Notes under the pieces: model-generated | Told to the model about the DNA's origin: nothing | Databases searched by the model: none | What the model saw: the letters and a program-made list of their open reading frames with translations, nothing else | Program-made: the position numbers and the translations under genes | Assembly (NCBI GenBank): GCA_031291255.1 | Contig: JARLJN010000062.1 | Coordinates: forward strand, 1-64,000 | From: Gammaproteobacteria bacterium | GTDB lineage: Bacteria; Pseudomonadota; Gammaproteobacteria; DSM-16500 | DNA length: 64,000 bases | Reading direction: 5' to 3' | Shown here: in pieces, positions 10,497 through 19,839 of the stretch | Numbering within the stretch: the first letter of the stretch is position 1 | Layout of the letters: each line of letters opens with the position of its first letter

Positions 10497-10928
10497 TTAG
10501 ATAATGACCCCTGAAGTTGCGGGATCTATGCTCCCCACTCTAGTGACTAACTGTACCGATTGCGCAACACCATAACGATCTGTCCATGACACAACGACAC
10601 TGATGTTTTTATAGGATGGATTAGTAAACGTGGTCACCGTCCATGTTAATGTATAAGTTGCATTGGTACCTGTACTCGTACTTGTACCAGACACTATGCC
10701 TTGATAAGCCGCATAAGGTGATTGCGTGTTAATGACTTGATAATCGCGTAATGATTCTAATTTACTGTGCGCTAAAATAGTTGCTTCACTCTGCTGTGCA
10801 GTGACGCTGTCACTGTATGATACACCGCTTTGAAAACGTGTTAATGCAACCACACTGCCAGCAATAATTAAAAATGCTATCATCGTTTCAACTAAACCTT
10901 CTCCGCGATAACTTTTTAATCGTTTCAT
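10497..10928 (-). CDS. pilV: Type IV pilus minor pilin PilV-like
   Basis: Prepilin motif MKRLKSYRGEGLVETMIAFLIIAGSVVALTRFQSG with Glu at +5; ATG at 10928 preferred over the called 10967. Confidence 0.75.
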   Translation of the reverse strand: MKRLKSYRGEGLVETMIAFLIIAGSVVALTRFQSGVSYSDSVTAQQSEATILAHSKLESLRDYQVINTQSPYAAYQGIVSGTSTSTGTNATYTLTWTVTTFTNPSYKNISVVVSWTDRYGVAQSVQLVTRVGSIDPATSGVII

Positions 10929-10930
10929 AT

Positions 10931-12019
10931 TTAATAATCCTTCCAACTGCCAGGCACTTTTCCCCAATTACTCATGGATCCAAGCTGTTGTACTTGTGTT
11001 AAATCATTATTATTAAAAATAATCTCGCCATTTCCTGATGTGCTTAACGTACCTGTACCCGTTAAAGCACCATTTATTTCAGCATTACCACTAATTGCTA
11101 TGTTCCCTATAACATACACAAATCCATAAACAGTTAAATTACCTGATACATTTAAATTACCATTCACAATGAGTAACACCGGATTAGACGATGTACCTAT
11201 CGTTGTATTACCTGCAAATGATGCAGCCTGATCTATCCATATAGACGTTCCAGATGACCCATTTGCTGCGCTATAATTCGATGTATAAACAGTATCGACT
11301 GCGTTTTTGACGGCTCCACTTCCTGCTGCAAAATACTGAGCGAAAAATTGCGTACTTGTCATTGCAGCAATAGAGGCTACATTTTGTTGGATATCTGATC
11401 GTATGTGACCTGCACTTGACCCGCCGCTAGCAGTCTCTGTTGAAGCATTACCAGACATGGTAAGACTTCCTCCTGACACAATAGTGGTAGTATTACTAAA
11501 ATTACTGACTTCTGCATTTCCACTCATAGTAACGCCGCCTTGCACTATAATAGGTACGGTAGGTGGGGAAGATAACATTGAAACAAATGCTATATCCTGA
11601 ACCATTACCTTTGTAGACGTTCCATCTGCATTCGTTCCAGTTGAGGTAATACGAATTAAGTTATAATTATTTGCTATTGGATTGCTATAAACAATTGTAT
11701 ATTTACTATTATTGCCTAATGTAACATTGGTCGTACTGCTGTTTGAATAGGCAGGAATATGCCCTCCAACAGGATTCGCTAAAATTGCAGCACTATTCTG
11801 TTGAAAATACACTACTCCAAATTCAATGCCTGCTTCAGCCGCTTCATAAGATTGACTGCTTTGATATTGATTGCTTACAATTTTCTGCTGCATTCTGCTA
11901 TAACTTGCCGCAAATATAATGATTAAGGTAGCAGTAACCAACATTATCATTGTTAATAATAATGTTGCTGCGCCTTTTTGAATCTTAAGGATTGAATTTG
12001 TCATTTCGTATCCTGACAT
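10931..12019 (-). CDS. pilX: PilX-like minor pilin with SGN-repeat beta-solenoid-like C-terminal region
   Basis: KGAATLLLTMIMLVTATLIIIFAASYSRMQQ...YEAAEAGIEFG; then VNGNLNVSGNLTVYGFVYVIGNIAISGNAEINGALTGTGTLSTSGNGEIIF. Confidence 0.75.
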   Translation of the reverse strand: MSGYEMTNSILKIQKGAATLLLTMIMLVTATLIIIFAASYSRMQQKIVSNQYQSSQSYEAAEAGIEFGVVYFQQNSAAILANPVGGHIPAYSNSSTTNVTLGNNSKYTIVYSNPIANNYNLIRITSTGTNADGTSTKVMVQDIAFVSMLSSPPTVPIIVQGGVTMSGNAEVSNFSNTTTIVSGGSLTMSGNASTETASGGSSAGHIRSDIQQNVASIAAMTSTQFFAQYFAAGSGAVKNAVDTVYTSNYSAANGSSGTSIWIDQAASFAGNTTIGTSSNPVLLIVNGNLNVSGNLTVYGFVYVIGNIAISGNAEINGALTGTGTLSTSGNGEIIFNNNDLTQVQQLGSMSNWGKVPGSWKDY

Positions 12020-12650
12020 GCTCAGTTAATGTTTTTGTTACAGTCGCATCATCAGTCAGCTGACCTGTCAGTGTTATGTCAACGCTGCGTAAAGAAATTG
12101 TCGATGTTCCACCTGCAGACATGTTTTGCGTAGTCAACGTGAAAGTCAATGCGGTCACTGTAACCAAATTTGGATCTGTCACATTTTCCCAATCCGTACC
12201 CGTACAATTAAACGAAGCGCCCCAAGGTCTGCTCTGTACCGCATTACCTGTCAAACGATAACCGTATCGTTCATCATCTGATGAACTTCCTATGGATGGC
12301 AATGTTCCTGAACTATTTTTATCATAAGCAAATAGAATGCAGGTATTACTGGCTCCTATCGTCAAATCAACCCCGCTAGCCATAAAAGGATTATTATTTT
12401 GGTTAGTCCCTATATCATTATTTGCATTCGCCCAATATCCGGCGCGTCGAATATCATTTACCATGAGTTGCATAGTGGCTTGCAGTTGTTGGTTAAGACG
12501 ATTCACTTTTATAATTGTGTTGTAATGGGTTATATTTACGATAAAGATTGATATCAAAGCCGTAAAGAGAATTGCATTCACAACGAGCGCAACTAATAAT
12601 TCGGGTAATGTAAAACCTAACATTTTTTGACGTTGCGTCATTATGAGCAT
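11985..12650 (-). CDS. pilW: Type IV pilus minor pilin PilW-like
   Basis: Prepilin motif LGFTLPELLVALVVNAILFTALI; position between fimT and pilX genes. Confidence 0.8.
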   Translation of the reverse strand: MLIMTQRQKMLGFTLPELLVALVVNAILFTALISIFIVNITHYNTIIKVNRLNQQLQATMQLMVNDIRRAGYWANANNDIGTNQNNNPFMASGVDLTIGASNTCILFAYDKNSSGTLPSIGSSSDDERYGYRLTGNAVQSRPWGASFNCTGTDWENVTDPNLVTVTALTFTLTTQNMSAGGTSTISLRSVDITLTGQLTDDATVTKTLTEHVRIRNDKFNP

Positions 12651-13219
12651 GCTGGATACCCGCTAACATTAGGAGAACAAATAGTCATGTTCCCCAATCC
12701 TGTTACTTTGATACTCATAGTTTGAGTTCCACCATACACTGTAAAAGTCAGAACACTGCTAGCACCAGCAGCGCCTCGTGTTCCTTCAAATTGCAATGCG
12801 TTAGTTGTTAAGCCTGTCGCAGTCAAGGTAAGACTTTGCGAACGCGGCGCAGTCGTAGTACCTAAACTACATCCACTAGGCGTGCTGCAAGTACAAATAG
12901 TGCTAGGATTAATACCATAACACCAACTATCGCCTGTTTGGAAACCAACATAAATGGTTTGATTTTCTTTAACTGCTTCACTGCGTGCATATTGCATAGA
13001 ATAATACAAACTTTGCACGGCGGATTTAAGCCTATACTCTTGCATGAATTCTGTAAAAAGAGGAATAGCAGCTAATGTTAAGATGATAACTATTGCCGTC
13101 ACGACGAGTAGTTCGATTAAATTTACACCCTTCTGATGAATTATTCCTAACAAGTGTAGAAATCTCCAGTATTGAGTGCGTATAATAGAAATTAAACTGT
13201 ATTTACCAGTCACAGTCAA
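12641..13219 (-). CDS. fimT: FimT/GspH-type pseudopilin
   Basis: KGVNLIELLVVTAIVIILTLAAIPLFTEFMQEYRLKSAVQSLYYSMQYARSEAVKENQTIYVG. Confidence 0.8.
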   Translation of the reverse strand: MTVTGKYSLISIIRTQYWRFLHLLGIIHQKGVNLIELLVVTAIVIILTLAAIPLFTEFMQEYRLKSAVQSLYYSMQYARSEAVKENQTIYVGFQTGDSWCYGINPSTICTCSTPSGCSLGTTTAPRSQSLTLTATGLTTNALQFEGTRGAAGASSVLTFTVYGGTQTMSIKVTGLGNMTICSPNVSGYPACS

Positions 13220-13245
13220 TCTATATTGGCTAACAGGAGGGATCC

Positions 13246-14268
13246 TTGTTCTTGCGCTGGTTGAAAAATCAAGCTGTCGATAATATCGTAGGCATAGATA
13301 TTAGCTCTGATACTATCAAGTTATTAGAACTAAACTCAACAACGACCCCCATTAGCGTTGAGCACTTTGCAATTGCAACCTTACCGCCTGATGCCTTTAC
13401 AAAAGAAAAAATTACAAATCCTGCCGCCATTATTACCCTTTTAAAAGATCTCTGGAAAAATCTTAATCTTGAAACAAAAAGCATAGCACTAGCCATTCCA
13501 CGTTCTTCAGTGATCATAAAAAATATTTCTGTCGACAGCCGGTTGACTTCAAGTGAAATGGAATCACGTGCCTGGGTTGAAGCCAGCCGTCATTTCCCTG
13601 AAATGATAGGTGAGATTTATTTAGATTTTTCTGTTTTGGGTATTTCAGCTCAAGATCCGACACAGCTGGATTTAATATTAGTAGCCTGCCGTAAAGATCA
13701 AATTAATCCCTACGTAGGACTATTAGAACAAAGCGGGCTAGACGCCAAAGTCGTTGATGTTAATTGTTATGCTTTAGAAAGAGCACTCTCCATCATGATA
13801 CCGCCTGTTTCAACACCAGAAACAGTTGCATTGCTGAATTTGAACCTTAACTTGAGCAGCTTGATAGTCAGGAAAGACAACGATTTAATCTATACTCATG
13901 ATCAAACCTATGATGGCAAACGATTAATGACACAAATAGATAAATATAAAACTACCATAGAAAATGCAGAGATTACTTTTAATGAAGCCTACATAGCGCT
14001 GTTAAAAGAAAGCCTCACTTCACATTTGCGACATACCATGCATTTTTTCTATTCCAGTCGTTCTAATGTAACTATACAAAAAATTGTTATTTCAGGTGAT
14101 TGCGCTGGATTACCGCACTTAGCAGCTTTCATAAAACAAGAAACCAATATAGAAGCAATTATTGCTGATCCATTTAGTACGATGGCATTTGCCTCTACAG
14201 TAGATAAAACAGAACTTATGAAAAATGCACCAGCTCTCACATTAGCGTGTGGGCTTGCTTTAAGTTAG
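13246..14268 (+). CDS. pilM: Type IV pilus inner-membrane platform protein PilM
   Basis: VGIDISSDTIKLLELN, ISGDCAGLPHLAAFI; TTG start after a ggaggg RBS; first gene of pilMNOPQ order. Confidence 0.93.
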   Translation: MFLRWLKNQAVDNIVGIDISSDTIKLLELNSTTTPISVEHFAIATLPPDAFTKEKITNPAAIITLLKDLWKNLNLETKSIALAIPRSSVIIKNISVDSRLTSSEMESRAWVEASRHFPEMIGEIYLDFSVLGISAQDPTQLDLILVACRKDQINPYVGLLEQSGLDAKVVDVNCYALERALSIMIPPVSTPETVALLNLNLNLSSLIVRKDNDLIYTHDQTYDGKRLMTQIDKYKTTIENAEITFNEAYIALLKESLTSHLRHTMHFFYSSRSNVTIQKIVISGDCAGLPHLAAFIKQETNIEAIIADPFSTMAFASTVDKTELMKNAPALTLACGLALS

Positions 14269-14287
14269 ACGAATTTTTAAGGTAAAT

Positions 14288-14839
14288 TTGATTATGATAA
14301 AAATTAACCTTCTGCCTTGGCGCGAGCAAGCTCGACGAGCTAAAAAAATTCGTTTTGCAATTTTCTTAGGTATTTTTTTAGTACTGACATTTGTTATGCT
14401 TATATTCGTTCATATGTACGTGAGTGGTTGGATCACAGCACAACAACAAAGATCCGCTTATTTGCAATCTGAGATCGATGCCAGTCAACTCGTATTAACA
14501 GATCTGAAATCACAAAAAAATAAAGAGAGTGCTCTCACCTCTCAATTAAATTTTGTCATGGACTTACGTGCAAAAGGATTTAGAGCAATAGGCTTATTAA
14601 CCGCTCTCGTTAAAGCCGTTCCGCAATCACTTTCCATAGATAAAATTTTACGTCGAGGCAATACCGTTTATATAGGCGGTAGAGCTGAATCTGATCTGGA
14701 AATTACTTTATTTATGAAAAATCTTGGCACTGAAGGCAGCTTTAACCCACCTGTTCTCACTGAAATCACCACACAACAATCAGGCTTAATCAAGGAACGA
14801 CATTTTCAAATGAAAATTGAACAGCAGGAATTAAAATAA
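14288..14839 (+). CDS. pilN: Type IV pilus assembly protein PilN
   Basis: MIKINLLPWREQARRAKK plus TM segment; gene order. Confidence 0.95.
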   Translation: MIMIKINLLPWREQARRAKKIRFAIFLGIFLVLTFVMLIFVHMYVSGWITAQQQRSAYLQSEIDASQLVLTDLKSQKNKESALTSQLNFVMDLRAKGFRAIGLLTALVKAVPQSLSIDKILRRGNTVYIGGRAESDLEITLFMKNLGTEGSFNPPVLTEITTQQSGLIKERHFQMKIEQQELK

Positions 14840-15448
14840 ATGAATTTAAAAAACTTTGATGATATTCCTTTAACAATGCAAGGTATAATTATCGGAGTGT
14901 TTTGCATTATCTTTTTTTCACTGGGTTATATGTGGGATATCTCAACCATCAAGAAAAAATTAGTCACAGAAAAAACGCACGAGCAAGATCTTAAACTCGA
15001 ATTAGAAGCACTCGCACACACCAATGATAAGCTGCAGACTGATGTCGCTAAAACACCTAATATTTCCGCTGCGTTAAAAGAATGGCAGGGAAAATTAGTC
15101 AAAGTATCTGGGTTGCCTGACTTGCTAAATGACATATTAAAAGTCGGCACAGCCAATCAATTACAATTTAATTTATTTACACCAGGCGCTGAAGTCAAAG
15201 AGGGTTCGTATTTAAAAGTACCTATTAAAACAGTGGTGACTGGCGATTACAAACAGATTGCTACTTTTATCAGTCAAATTGCAAATATGCCGTCTATTAT
15301 TGTTATTGGCGATTTCCTGATTGCAAAACAAGATAGCACCACTCCAAAAGATAATACTGCAACAAATGATAAAGCATCTGTTGATACAAGTAATGATATG
15401 TTGCGAGCTGAATTAACCCTTGAAGTTTATTACCTTCCAGAGAAGTGA
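14840..15448 (+). CDS. pilO: Type IV pilus assembly protein PilO
   Basis: Single TM plus coiled coil, ...LPDLLNDILKVGTANQLQFNLFTPGAEVKEGSYLKVPIKTVVTGDYKQIATFISQIANMPSIIVIGDF. Confidence 0.95.
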   Translation: MNLKNFDDIPLTMQGIIIGVFCIIFFSLGYMWDISTIKKKLVTEKTHEQDLKLELEALAHTNDKLQTDVAKTPNISAALKEWQGKLVKVSGLPDLLNDILKVGTANQLQFNLFTPGAEVKEGSYLKVPIKTVVTGDYKQIATFISQIANMPSIIVIGDFLIAKQDSTTPKDNTATNDKASVDTSNDMLRAELTLEVYYLPEK

Positions 15449-15954
15449 AAATGAAAACACAGACTATAAAATTATTTTTACTTTCAATTCTTGCAACATT
15501 GGTTTTATTTGCTTGTGATAATAGTAAAAATTTACAAGACTTAAAAAGCTATGTAAAAAAATTAAAATCCGCAACGGCTACGGAAAAAAAAGCCCCTGTT
15601 CAAAGCCCTATACTGCTATTAAAACCAACTCATTTTAATGTGGAAAGCGGGCGCTCACCTTTTGAAAATTCAGCACCTAAAATAAAAAATAGTAACATAC
15701 TCCCTCTACAAGCCTACTCATTAAATCAACTTAAATTTAAAGGGACTATTACTGATAATAACATTGCATCAGCCTACATCTTGACGCCTGATAATAAAAT
15801 TTATCAAGCACAAGTTGGTGATCTCATTGGTGATCACTCCGGTAAAATTAAAAAAATTTTACCGGATCATATAGAGATTGAAGAGAACGTCACTAACGGT
15901 AACTCGGGTACAATACAGCAAATTCTAACGTTACAGCTAAAGGAAGGCAGCTGA
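15445..15954 (+). CDS. pilP: Type IV pilus lipoprotein PilP
   Basis: Lipobox LFAC; SGRSPFENS and LNQLKFKGTI motifs; gene order. Confidence 0.93.
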   Translation: MKMKTQTIKLFLLSILATLVLFACDNSKNLQDLKSYVKKLKSATATEKKAPVQSPILLLKPTHFNVESGRSPFENSAPKIKNSNILPLQAYSLNQLKFKGTITDNNIASAYILTPDNKIYQAQVGDLIGDHSGKIKKILPDHIEIEENVTNGNSGTIQQILTLQLKEGS

Positions 15955-15955
15955 T

Positions 15956-17386
15956 ATGAAATATTTTCCAGGTAAAAAACTTTTTATTCTTTTTTCAATT
16001 CTAGGCTTGATGCTTTCGTTTAACGTTTGCTTAGCAGCAAACGTTAACAAACCTGCCAGCGTTAGCTCTAATAATGGGAGGTTATCATTTTATTTTCAAG
16101 ATATTGAAATTAAGACCTTGCTGCAACTTATTGCTAAAAGCTCAGGATTGAATTTTGTTATTGGTGAAACGGTTAAAGGCAATACTACATTAAATTTAAA
16201 AAATGTCTCTTGGGAAGAAGCATTAAATATCGTAATGCAATCTAATGGATTAGCAGCAAGACGTGTAGATAATGTCATGTTGATTAGTACAGTAGAAGAC
16301 TTAACAACTAATGAATCTAAAAAACTTCAATCTGAAGAAACATTATCGAATCTATCCCCATTAACGCAAACTATCCTACAACTTAAATATACAAATGCTA
16401 CAGACATGGCAGCTCTATTAAAAGGAACGCAAAGTAACTTACTGAGTTCACGTGGACAAGTCGGAATTGACACACATACAAATAGTTTATTAATTCGAGA
16501 TATCAAAAAAAATGTTGCAGATGTGACAAAGGCAATAAGAAAATTAGATGTTCCTGCAAGACAAGTCTTAATTGAAGCACGAATTGTTAATCTAGATGTC
16601 GATTTTGAAAGAGAATTAGGTGCACGTTTTGGTATTACGAATCCACAGCATTTAACAGGTACTTTTACAGGCGCAAACTCGCTTGCTCAAGGCACTACTA
16701 TGCCTAACGTAGCGACTCCAGCAGGCATAATTGATCCCACTCAGCGTCTCAATTTTAATAATGCTGCTAGCACTATATTTGGTACAAACCCAGGCAGCTT
16801 AGGCATTGCAGTTGCTAAAGTGGCAGGCGTCTATTTAGATATGGAATTATCTGCTCTAGAAGGCGAGGATCATCTAGAAGTCATCTCATCACCACGGGTT
16901 ATGACATCGAACCAACAAAAAGCCGTCATACAAACAGGTGAAGAAATTCCTTATCAAGAATCCACTTCCAGTGGTGCAACATCTGTATCATTTAAGAATG
17001 CAGTGTTAAGTTTAGAGATCACACCACAGATCACACCAGACAATAAAATTATTCTCAATGTCAAAGCAACTCAGGATACACGTGGTGCCAATACTGTTAT
17101 CTCCGGTGGTGGCGGTACAACTTCTACGTCTATTCCTTCGATTAACACGCAGGCAGTACAGTCCAACGTTATTTTAAATAATAACGAAACGATAGTGCTA
17201 GGCGGTGTTTACAAACAAACAAAACAAAAGACAACTGAAAAAATTCCTTATTTAAGCTCTATTCCTGTATTAGGCTATTTGTTTAAACACACATCGGATC
17301 ATGATATAAAAACTGAATTGTTAGTCTTTATTACACCTAAAATTATATGCCCGCTCACGGGGGCTCCTCTAAAAGATCAAGGATAA
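15956..17386 (+). CDS. pilQ: Type IV pilus secretin PilQ
   Basis: SLNLKNVSWEEALNIV-type STN/N domain and secretin C-terminus VISSPRVMTSNQQKAVIQTGEEIPYQE...IPVLGYLFKHTS. Confidence 0.97.
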   Translation: MKYFPGKKLFILFSILGLMLSFNVCLAANVNKPASVSSNNGRLSFYFQDIEIKTLLQLIAKSSGLNFVIGETVKGNTTLNLKNVSWEEALNIVMQSNGLAARRVDNVMLISTVEDLTTNESKKLQSEETLSNLSPLTQTILQLKYTNATDMAALLKGTQSNLLSSRGQVGIDTHTNSLLIRDIKKNVADVTKAIRKLDVPARQVLIEARIVNLDVDFERELGARFGITNPQHLTGTFTGANSLAQGTTMPNVATPAGIIDPTQRLNFNNAASTIFGTNPGSLGIAVAKVAGVYLDMELSALEGEDHLEVISSPRVMTSNQQKAVIQTGEEIPYQESTSSGATSVSFKNAVLSLEITPQITPDNKIILNVKATQDTRGANTVISGGGGTTSTSIPSINTQAVQSNVILNNNETIVLGGVYKQTKQKTTEKIPYLSSIPVLGYLFKHTSDHDIKTELLVFITPKIICPLTGAPLKDQG

Positions 17387-17387
17387 T

Positions 17388-18068
17388 ATGAAAATCATTT
17401 TTAAAAAAAATATAAAACATTTTACATGTGTTATTTTAATGAGTGCGTTATCTGCTTGTAATACTGTACAAAACTCTGCAGATCCAAACACACCACAGAC
17501 TAAAACATCTCGAATCAATACACAATTAGGTATGGCTTATTTACAAAATAATGATATGCAGCGAGCCAAACAAAAATTTTTACTCGCATTAGATCAAGCG
17601 CCTAACTCCCCGGAAGCATGGTACTCCATGGCATACTTTCAAGAAGTCACTGGAAATTCAGCTAAAGCGAATGAAGCTTACTTAAAAGCTATTCAACTTG
17701 CACCAACGAGTGGTGATGTACAAAATAATTATGGAACATTTTTATGTAGACATAATCAGTATCAAAACGGCATTAAACATTTTTTATTAGCTATCAATGA
17801 TACTCGTTATTTACATACTGCTGGTGCGTATGAAAACGCTGGTTTGTGTGCTTTAAAAATTCCTGATCTACATAGCGCTGAAAATTATTTCAATCATGCT
17901 ATAAATCAAGATCCCAATATGTCAACTTCGCTTTTGGAACTCGCCAAATTAAATTATCATTTTGGTCATTACAAAGAAGCTAAATATCAACTAGAACAAT
18001 TTTTATTACTCTCTCCAGCGAATGCTCAATCAAACACGTTAAAAATGCAGCTAGACAATCGTGCTTAG
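17388..18068 (+). CDS. pilF: TPR lipoprotein for type IV pilus biogenesis/stability (PilF/PilW-type pilotin)
   Basis: Lipobox LSAC; TPRs LGMAYLQNNDMQRAKQKFLLALDQAPNSPEAWYSMAYF; located after pilQ. Confidence 0.85.
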   Translation: MKIIFKKNIKHFTCVILMSALSACNTVQNSADPNTPQTKTSRINTQLGMAYLQNNDMQRAKQKFLLALDQAPNSPEAWYSMAYFQEVTGNSAKANEAYLKAIQLAPTSGDVQNNYGTFLCRHNQYQNGIKHFLLAINDTRYLHTAGAYENAGLCALKIPDLHSAENYFNHAINQDPNMSTSLLELAKLNYHFGHYKEAKYQLEQFLLLSPANAQSNTLKMQLDNRA

Positions 18069-18089
18069 ACCAGCAAAAGGAATTTATAT

Positions 18090-19133
18090 ATGGATATGAA
18101 AGAACTCTTAACCTTATGCTACAACGAAAAAGCGTCAGATCTGCATTTATCACCGAATCAACCACCTTTATTACGAATTGATGGTGATTTGATTCCAGCA
18201 AAAGATTATCCACCATTAAATGTTGAGACTATAAACGAGTTAGTCTATAGCACCATGGATGACAAACTCAAAAGTGATTTAAAAACTCTGTTAGAAGTGG
18301 ATTATGCAACTGAACTTAAAGATATTGCCCGATTCCGGGTAAATGTTTTTCATCAAATAATGGGACTTGCCGCTGTATTTCGTGTTATCCCTACACAAAT
18401 TCCAACATTGGAAGATCTACATCTTCCTGATGTTTTTAAAGGCTTGCTAGACCTTCCTAATGGTTTAATTTTAGTAACAGGTCCTACAGGTTCTGGTAAA
18501 TCCACAACGCTAGCCGCTATGGTTGATCACATCAATATGACGCAATCCAGTCATATTATTACCATTGAAGATCCTATCGAATTTGTTCATAGCAGCAAAA
18601 AATGCTTAGTCAATCAACGTCAAGTCGTTAGAGATACACATGATTTTGCAAATGCCTTACGTTCAGCACTACGTGAAGATCCAGATGTGTTATTAGTGGG
18701 TGAAATGAGAGACTTAGAGACAGTTCGTTTAGCCCTCACCGCCGCGGAAACTGGACACTTAGTGCTGGCAACCTTGCATACGAGTTCAGCGCCTAGAACT
18801 ATCAGCCGTATAGTTGACGTATTCCCCGCCGGCGAAAAAAACGTAATTCGAAATATGCTTTCTGAGTCTTTACAAGCAGTTATTTGCCAAACCTTATTGA
18901 AAAAAGTCGGAGGGGGTCGGGTTGCCGCTTTTGAAATTATGTTAGGTACCCCTGCTATTCGCAATTTAATCCGAGAAGACAAAGTTGCACAAATGTATAC
19001 GTCTATACAAACTGGAGCTGCAATAGGGATGTGTACCTTAGATCAATATTTGCAAGATCTTGTTAATAAACAATTAATAACAACCAAAGTAGCCCACGAG
19101 GCGGCTTTAGACAAAACCCACTTCGCACCTTAA
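18090..19133 (+). CDS. pilT: Type IV pilus retraction ATPase PilT
   Basis: SDLHLSPNQPPLLRIDGDL; Walker A GPTGSGKSTT; LREDPDVLLVGEMRD. Confidence 0.95.
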   Translation: MDMKELLTLCYNEKASDLHLSPNQPPLLRIDGDLIPAKDYPPLNVETINELVYSTMDDKLKSDLKTLLEVDYATELKDIARFRVNVFHQIMGLAAVFRVIPTQIPTLEDLHLPDVFKGLLDLPNGLILVTGPTGSGKSTTLAAMVDHINMTQSSHIITIEDPIEFVHSSKKCLVNQRQVVRDTHDFANALRSALREDPDVLLVGEMRDLETVRLALTAAETGHLVLATLHTSSAPRTISRIVDVFPAGEKNVIRNMLSESLQAVICQTLLKKVGGGRVAAFEIMLGTPAIRNLIREDKVAQMYTSIQTGAAIGMCTLDQYLQDLVNKQLITTKVAHEAALDKTHFAP

Positions 19134-19298
19134 CTTTATTATGGTCAAAGTGGGTTTTAATTGATCAAAATATGTTCAAAATTGATAGGATTTTTGTCAA
19201 AAAAAGGGTTATAATAATTAGTATAAGGAAATATAAAATGTTTGATATGTTAACAACCGTGTTGATGTGAGAACAACTTTATCAATGGAGGTATTGAA

Positions 19299-19721
19299 AT
19301 GCAGCGCGCTCTTAAGTCAATGAAAGGTTTTACCTTAATAGAGTTAATGATAACAGTAACGATTGTTGCAATACTTGCAGCTATCGCTATTCCCTCTTAC
19401 TTGAACTACACCCGACGTGCATACTATAGTGAAGTTGTGATGGCAACTGCTCCGTCTAAATTAGGCGTGACAGAATGCTTTCAAACTATAGGTACGTTAA
19501 CAGGTTGCTCTAGCGGTGCTAACCATATTCCTGCCGCTATTGTATCTGCTACCGGTGCAGTTGCTTCTTTGTCAGCAACCAATGGTGTGATTACAGTCAC
19601 CCCAGTCGCTGCCAACGGTATACTTGCTACTGATACTTATGTGCTAACGCCTACCGTAACAAATAACACACTAGTTTGGGCTTCTTCTGGTGGTGGTGTT
19701 ACCAACGGTTACGCACAATAA
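19299..19721 (+). CDS. pilA: Type IV pilin (probable major pilin, PilA)
   Basis: [37 protein letters not shown]; strong RBS ggaggt upstream. Confidence 0.85.
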   Translation: MQRALKSMKGFTLIELMITVTIVAILAAIAIPSYLNYTRRAYYSEVVMATAPSKLGVTECFQTIGTLTGCSSGANHIPAAIVSATGAVASLSATNGVITVTPVAANGILATDTYVLTPTVTNNTLVWASSGGGVTNGYAQ

Positions 19722-19785
19722 AGTTACAGAGGGCGCTGTGTATACTTAACTGTGTGAAGTCCGGTTAGACAATGCAAGATTCGGG

Positions 19786-19816
19786 TTGACTAGCTGGACT
19801 TTATTCTTGTTATACT
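19786..19816 (+). promoter_or_regulatory. Candidate sigma70-type promoter upstream of pilB
   Basis: TTGACT (19786) and TATACT (19811), spacer 19 nt (18 if TTATAC is used). Confidence 0.4.
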
Positions 19817-19839
19817 TTTAAACTGAGTTAGAGATACAC

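Noticed and set aside
19182-19215. Sigma70 promoter upstream of pilA
   Set aside because: A TATAAT-like box exists at 19210 but no -35 box at acceptable spacing (candidate spacers of 10 or 22 nt).
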